Assembly: GCA_016213345.1 (NCBI GenBank)
Contig: JACRAO010000014.1
Location: forward strand, 1 to 23,750
Direction: 5' to 3'
Source of the DNA: Bdellovibrio sp.
Lineage (GTDB): Bacteria; Bdellovibrionota; UBA1018
DNA length: 23,750 nucleotides
Shown here: positions 21,502-23,750 of the stretch, in pieces
Layout of the letters: every line of letters begins with the position of its first letter
Numbering within the stretch: position 1 is the stretch's first letter
Translations under genes and position numbers: made by a program
Notes under the pieces: generated by a model
Seen by the model: only the letters and a program-made list of their open reading frames with translations
Database searches by the model: none
Told to the model about the DNA's origin: nothing

Positions 21502-22931
21502 ATGTTTGAATCAGCAGAGTTAGGAAACAAAATTGATAAGGAAATATTTCAGAAAGAAGAACCTGAAATGAGGCAATCTCTTCTTACAGCTCAATATGAA
21601 GTTCTAAAGGCTTCTAAATTTCCCATTATTATTGTCGTAGGCGGAATTGACGGTGCCGGAAAGGGAGAAACTGCAAATCTCCTTAATGAATGGATGGATC
21701 CTCGTTACATCCGCTCCCATGCTTTTGGCGAACGCTTCCTCCAAAAGGACAGATCGGGATTTTTTTTCATTCTTGGTATTCAAAGCCTATTTTAAACCGT
21801 GTGCATAACGATATCAATGAAGACGAGTTTGACCGCAGGCTAGAAGAAATCGTAGCTTTTGAAAAAATGCTGACTGATGAAGGAGCTTTGTTTTTAAAAT
21901 TTTGGTTTCATCTATCAAAGAAGAAACAAAAAAATAGACTCAATGAATTAGCTGAAGATAAAAAAACTGCGTGGCGAGTTACCGAAAAAGATTGGAAGAA
22001 TTTCAAAATCTATGACAAATTTAAAAAAGTAACAGAACGAGCTCTACGCGAGACAAGCCGCAACGATGCTCCCTGGATCGTGGTAGAGGGGACGGATCAT
22101 TATTACAGAAGCTTAACAGTAGGGCGTGGGGTTTTAGAAGCTGTCAATGCCAGATTAGAACATCTCAAAAATCCACATAAAAAACCTGTGGTCCATGTGC
22201 CATCAAGCCCTCAAAATAGAATCAGAGTGTCCGATACCATTGACCTGGCTTCTAAGCTTGATAAGAAAAAATATCAAAAGGAACTAGAAAAATATCAGGG
22301 AAAAATCAATCTTTTACTGCGTGATCCACGTTTTACAGAGCTTTCGGCTATTGCGGTTTTTGAGGGCATGGATGCTGCGGGCAAAGGTGGGGCAATTCGT
22401 CGTGTGACAGGCGCTCTGGATGCTCGTCAGTATAAAGTTGTTCCCATAGCTGCACCGACGGAAGAAGAACGTGCTCAACCTTATCTGTGGCGTTTTTGGC
22501 GACACCTCCCCAGACGCAATCAAATCGCAATCTTTGACCGCTCTTGGTATGGTCGTGTTCTAGTAGAACGGGTAGAGGGGTTTTGTGCGGTGGCAGATTG
22601 GGTTAGGGCTTATAGCGAAATTAATGATTTTGAAGAACAAATGGCTCGTAACGGCATAGTAGTTGTAAAGTTCTGGTTGCAAATTAGCAAAGAAGAACAA
22701 CTGCGTCGTTTTAAAGAACGCGAAAAAACGTCCTTTAAAAAATATAAAATTACTGCAGAAGACTGGCGGAATCGTAAAAAGATGGATCAGTACACAACCG
22801 CTATGTGCGATATGGTGGACTACACCAGTACCGAAATTGCTCCATGGACACTTATTCCAGCTGAAGACAAATATTTTGCAAGAATTGAGATCCTTAAAAC
22901 ACTCTGTAAACGCATTGAAAAAGCTTTTTAA
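21502..22931 (+). pseudogene. pap: Frameshifted two-domain PPK2-type polyphosphate:AMP phosphotransferase
   Basis: The family (PAP, class II PPK2) transfers phosphate from polyphosphate to AMP, making ADP. The N-terminal domain has a P-loop GGIDGAGKGETANLLNEWMD and reads in one frame up to RSHAFGE; from about 21723 the homology continues in another frame (FWRTLPPKGQIGIFFHSWYS) to the end. The first frame stops at 21793-21795. The second frame carries the complete C-terminal domain with EGMDAAGKGGAIRRV, QPYLWRFWRHLPRRNQIAIF and DRSWYGRVLVERVEGF. Between FGE and FWR the family has about 13 more residues, missing here, so an out-of-frame deletion (about 49 nt) best explains it. The sequence TTTTGGCGAAC (21723-21733) fits both sides of the break. 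The ATG at 21502 is preferred over a TTG at 21493. The C-terminal domain may still be made from an internal start. Confidence 0.88.
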
Positions 22932-23750
22932 CTAAGGACTGCAAAATATCCAGAGATTTTATAATTACAATACTGGCATTTGCCATCTTTGATATAAGAT
23001 TGCCCCAGTTCATACCAGTTCCTTTCTAATAGGAGTTTTTTGCAATTTGGACAGTACGTGCTTGAGCCAGCTGGGTCATGTACGTTGCCTGTATAAACAT
23101 AATGCAGTCCATTTGCCAGAGCGATTTCTCGAGCTTTTGTGAGTGTTTCAGGTGGAGTAGGCGGGGTATCAGTCATTTTGAAGTCAGGATGAAATGCGGA
23201 AAAATGAAGCGGTATCTCAGTTCCTAAATGGTCTCTAATCCAACGGGTCATAAGATCTATTTCCTTAGTACTGTCATTAACATTTGGTATTACAAGGTTT
23301 GTGATTTCAAGCCACACTTTGGTTTTATTAACAAGATACTTAAGCGTTTCTAAAACAGGCTTTAGATGTGCCATTGAATACTGCTTGTAAAATTTTTCAC
23401 TAAATCCTTTAAGATCTATATTGGCAGCGCTCATGACAGAAAAAAAATCTTCTCTGGCTAGTTCTGTAATATAACCTGCACTAACTGCTACTGTGTGTAA
23501 TCCTAATTTTTTACACTCTATCGCTGTATCAATGGCATATTCCGCAAAAATCACAGGATCATTGTAAGTAAAAGCTACACTTGAGCAGCCATGTGACTTG
23601 GCATCTAAAGCAATTTGTTTTGGCAAAGCGTTTTTGGTCAGCCGATCCTGAGTGCGAGCTTTGCTTATGTTCCAGTTTTGACAAAACTTACAGCCCAAAT
23701 TACACCCTGCAGTTCCAAAAGATAAAATAGTAGTGCCAGGATAAAAATGA
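22928..23750 (-). CDS. amrS: AmmeMemoRadiSam-system radical SAM enzyme (5' end outside window)
   Basis: Open at the right edge; the visible part is 273 residues plus stop. The frame runs from HFYPGTTILSFGTAGCNLGC, with the iron-sulfur motif CNLGCKFC (Cx3Cx2C) followed by QNWNISK, the wording of AmrS/TIGR04337-type proteins near pyruvate formate-lyase activating enzymes. The initiating region (about 60-70 residues) is cut off. Other family features: GCSSVAFTYNDPVIFAEYA, LHTVAVSAGYI, AANIDLKGFSEKFY, VWLEITNLVIPNVNDS, PLHFSAFHPDFKM and YVYTGNVHDP. A C-terminal zinc-ribbon-like YCPNCKKLL with CQYCNYKISG closes it. The biochemical product is not established; relatives are linked with MEMO1 and AMMECR1 homologues. 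Its stop overlaps the PPK2 stop by 4 nt (TTAA). A TTG at 23698 would be an internal start and is rejected because homology continues upstream. Confidence 0.93.
   Translation of the reverse strand, partial: HFYPGTTILSFGTAGCNLGCKFCQNWNISKARTQDRLTKNALPKQIALDAKSHGCSSVAFTYNDPVIFAEYAIDTAIECKKLGLHTVAVSAGYITELAREDFFSVMSAANIDLKGFSEKFYKQYSMAHLKPVLETLKYLVNKTKVWLEITNLVIPNVNDSTKEIDLMTRWIRDHLGTEIPLHFSAFHPDFKMTDTPPTPPETLTKAREIALANGLHYVYTGNVHDPAGSSTYCPNCKKLLLERNWYELGQSYIKDGKCQYCNYKISGYFAVLS

Noticed and set aside
22918..22929. Palindrome AAAAAGCTTTTT at the PPK2 end
   Set aside because: All A/T apart from one GC, no loop and no flanking tract; not a convincing terminator or site.

Overview
The window looks like chromosomal DNA from a Gram-negative, AT-rich bacterium. 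Outer-membrane biology is clear: a secretin, an MlaE/MlaF/MlaD lipid-transport set, two lipoproteins and several signal-peptide proteins. The mixture (DUF4911 next to TldD, a YbgF-like lipoprotein and LysM protein in one operon with dprA and topA, receiver-less sigma-54 activator, AmrS-type radical SAM enzyme) reminds me of Bdellovibrionota/Oligoflexia-type former deltaproteobacteria. That placement is from memory and was not tested. Genes are tightly packed. I see no phage, IS element, CRISPR, tRNA or rRNA.

Layout. (1) 1-2001: the 5' end of a glutamate dehydrogenase gene leaves on the minus strand, divergent from ddl (D-Ala-D-Ala ligase). A perfect 18-bp palindrome lies between them. A small secreted protein of unknown function follows. 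(2) 7614-2009, minus: an operon of YbgF-like lipoprotein, LysM protein, DprA and TopA, with ATGA overlaps at two of its three junctions. (3) 7652-9332, plus: DUF4911 protein and TldD, translationally overlapped. (4) 14466-9335, minus: a reduced Tad/type II-like export operon of secretin, short CpaF-like ATPase, 4-TM protein, AttH/CrtC-like lipocalin-fold protein, one T2SSF platform protein and a 43-residue membrane peptide. No pilin, prepilin peptidase or second platform protein is visible. (5) 14560-17388, plus: a 43-residue very basic protein, metK, a 2-TM protein and a sigma-54 activator lacking a receiver domain. (6) 19799-17389, minus: mlaE-mlaF-mlaD. (7) 19800-20235: a 436-bp intergenic region with a dyad, a 15-bp tandem repeat and a tandem hairpin/Shine-Dalgarno repeat. 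(8) 20236-22931, plus: a lipoprotein subtilase, then a two-domain PPK2-type polyphosphate:AMP phosphotransferase gene broken by a frameshifting internal deletion. (9) 23750-22928, minus: a radical SAM enzyme (AmrS-like), cut by the window edge.

The most interesting points are the unusual make-up of the secretin operon, the PPK2 deletion scar at an 11-nt sequence that fits both sides of the junction, the repeated hairpin-plus-SD units before the protease gene, and the palindrome sitting exactly between the -35 and -10 of the presumed ddl promoter.
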